Assembly: GCA_021813685.1 (NCBI GenBank)
Contig: JAKAJS010000102.1
Span: 26,734 to 77,281 of the forward strand
Reading direction: 5' to 3'
Source: Deltaproteobacteria bacterium
Lineage (GTDB): Bacteria > Desulfobacterota > Syntrophobacteria > Syntrophobacterales > Syntrophobacteraceae
Length of the DNA stretch: 50,548 bases
Both the position numbers and the translations under genes were made by a program. How positions within the stretch are numbered: position 1 is the first letter of the stretch; each line of letters starts with the position of its first letter. Positions 49,921 through 50,548 of the stretch are shown here, in pieces. The notes under the pieces were generated by a model, which was not told the DNA's origin, ran no database searches, and saw only the letters and a program-made list of their open reading frames with translations.

Positions 49921-49970
49921 TGAGCCGCGTAACGGCGTGGGGGTGCGGGGGCAAAAGCCCCCGGGCTTTT
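49921..49970 (+). repeat. Dispersed double-hairpin element, copy F (terminator)
   Basis: TGAGCCGCGTAACGGC (first hairpin, one base changed from copy E), then CGGGGGC/GCCCCCG at about 49936-49953 and GGCTTTT. It lies 67 bases behind the hybrid kinase and in front of the convergent chemoreceptor gene. Confidence 0.75.
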
Positions 49971-49995
49971 CCTCTTTAAGCGACTCGCCGCCGCA

Positions 49996-50548
49996 TCACA
50001 CAGGGCCGTCGTTTGCCCCGGCGATCCTTTTGAGTTCCAAAACGACTTTTCCCATGTTTTCGGCCTGGTCGTTCAGTTGCTGGGAGGCGGAGGCGGACTC
50101 GTCGGCGTTGTGGACGTTTTGCTGTGTCATGTTGTCAATCTCCGAGACGGCGAGGTTTATCTGCTCGATCCCGGAGGCCTGTTCCCTGCTTGCCGTCGAA
50201 ATACCTTCGGCAAGGTCTCTCACCTTGTGAACACTCATTGCGACGTCGCGGTACTTCTCATCGGTTTCCTTCACGAGGCGGGATCCGGCATCGATTCTCC
50301 CGATAATATCGTTTACCATCTGCTGGGTATTGTGGGATTCCTCGGCCGAACGCATGGCCAGGCGGCGCACCTCCCCTGCCACGACGGCAAACCCCGCTCC
50401 GGCCTCCCCGGCGCGCGCGGCCTCGACGGCGGCGTTCAGCGCCAGCAGGTTGGTTTGAAAGGCTATGTCGTCGATCGATTTTATGATTTTCACCACACTG
50501 GCGCTGGCCGAAGCAATGTCTTCCATGTAGCGCACCAGGGCCTTCATG
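49996..50548 (-). CDS. Methyl-accepting chemotaxis protein, C-terminal part
   Basis: The last 183 or more residues of a chemoreceptor; the gene continues beyond the right edge. The signalling tip is intact: SIDDIAFQTNLLALNAAVEAARAGEAGAGFAVVAGEVRRLA (seen as DIAFQTNLLALNAAVEAARA and GFAVVAGEVRRLA), followed by a long coiled coil with methylation-type Glu/Gln/Ala heptads (EQINLAVSEIDNMTQQNVHN). It ends GPV without a CheR-binding pentapeptide. It signals to CheA/CheW from membrane or cytosol; the sensor part is not visible. Confidence 0.95.
   Translation of the reverse strand, partial: MKALVRYMEDIASASASVVKIIKSIDDIAFQTNLLALNAAVEAARAGEAGAGFAVVAGEVRRLAMRSAEESHNTQQMVNDIIGRIDAGSRLVKETDEKYRDVAMSVHKVRDLAEGISTASREQASGIEQINLAVSEIDNMTQQNVHNADESASASQQLNDQAENMGKVVLELKRIAGANDGPV

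Noticed and set aside
13252..49970. Calling the double-hairpin elements attachment sites or CRISPR repeats
   Set aside because: They are single, widely spaced, always behind genes and end in T-runs; no spacer arrays or integrase genes.

Overview
The window reads as chromosome of a Gram-negative, probably anaerobic bacterium. It has outer-membrane barrels with a C-terminal Phe, a TonB system, MlaC-type periplasmic proteins and a complete six-subunit Ech [NiFe] hydrogenase. GC content is high. Gene style (Ech hydrogenase, corrinoid salvage, PAS/GAF kinases with a DUF4118 sensor, ThyX, small CxxC redox proteins) suggests Desulfobacterota, perhaps a Syntrophobacter-like sulfate reducer or syntroph. 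That taxonomic reading is inference; no marker gene is present. I recognised no tRNA, rRNA, CRISPR array, transposase or phage module.

Layout. 1-600: a decayed junction of a CheB-like fragment with an out-of-frame NrfD-like tail. 0.6-5.6 kb: two YqjE/YqjD-like envelope proteins, two tandem CBS-pair proteins, a MlaC-like secreted protein, a small Cys-rich secreted protein and a LysE exporter with a readable promoter. 5.9-13.3 kb: a 1246-residue sensor kinase, a phospholipase D lipoprotein and a KefB-type antiporter. 13.3-23.8 kb: a cobalt/corrinoid/nickel island with the minus-strand operon TonB receptor-tonB-btuF-btuC-btuD, an orphan cbiM, an OprB-type porin and a divergent nikM. Two near-identical cobalamin riboswitches, each with its own terminator, precede the receptor and cbiM. 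nikM has a promoter, a two-domain folded leader and an intrinsic terminator that match no riboswitch class I could recognise. 24-30 kb: echABCDEF and a tandem universal stress protein. 30-37.2 kb: an MMPL exporter, MlaC, a second DUF4118 kinase and a NarL-type regulator. 37.3-39.6 kb: an acyl-CoA synthetase and two small genes bracketed by inverted copies of a dispersed hairpin element. 39.6-44.5 kb: the minus-strand run ridA, prmA, icd, thyX, dut, tmk, whose last three genes form a dUTP-to-dTDP route. 44.6-50.5 kb: a CtpA-like protease, a glycosyltransferase, a response-regulator/kinase hybrid with an AT-rich insert, and the 3' end of a chemoreceptor.

How it fits together: nickel and cobalt uptake (NikM, CbiM) and corrinoid uptake sit next to the Ni-containing Ech hydrogenase, so the middle of the window looks like metal and cofactor supply beside a consumer. 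At least six copies of a double-hairpin element (two subtypes, both orientations) lie directly behind genes and probably serve as terminators. The most notable unexplained feature is the riboswitch-like nikM leader at 22520-22726.
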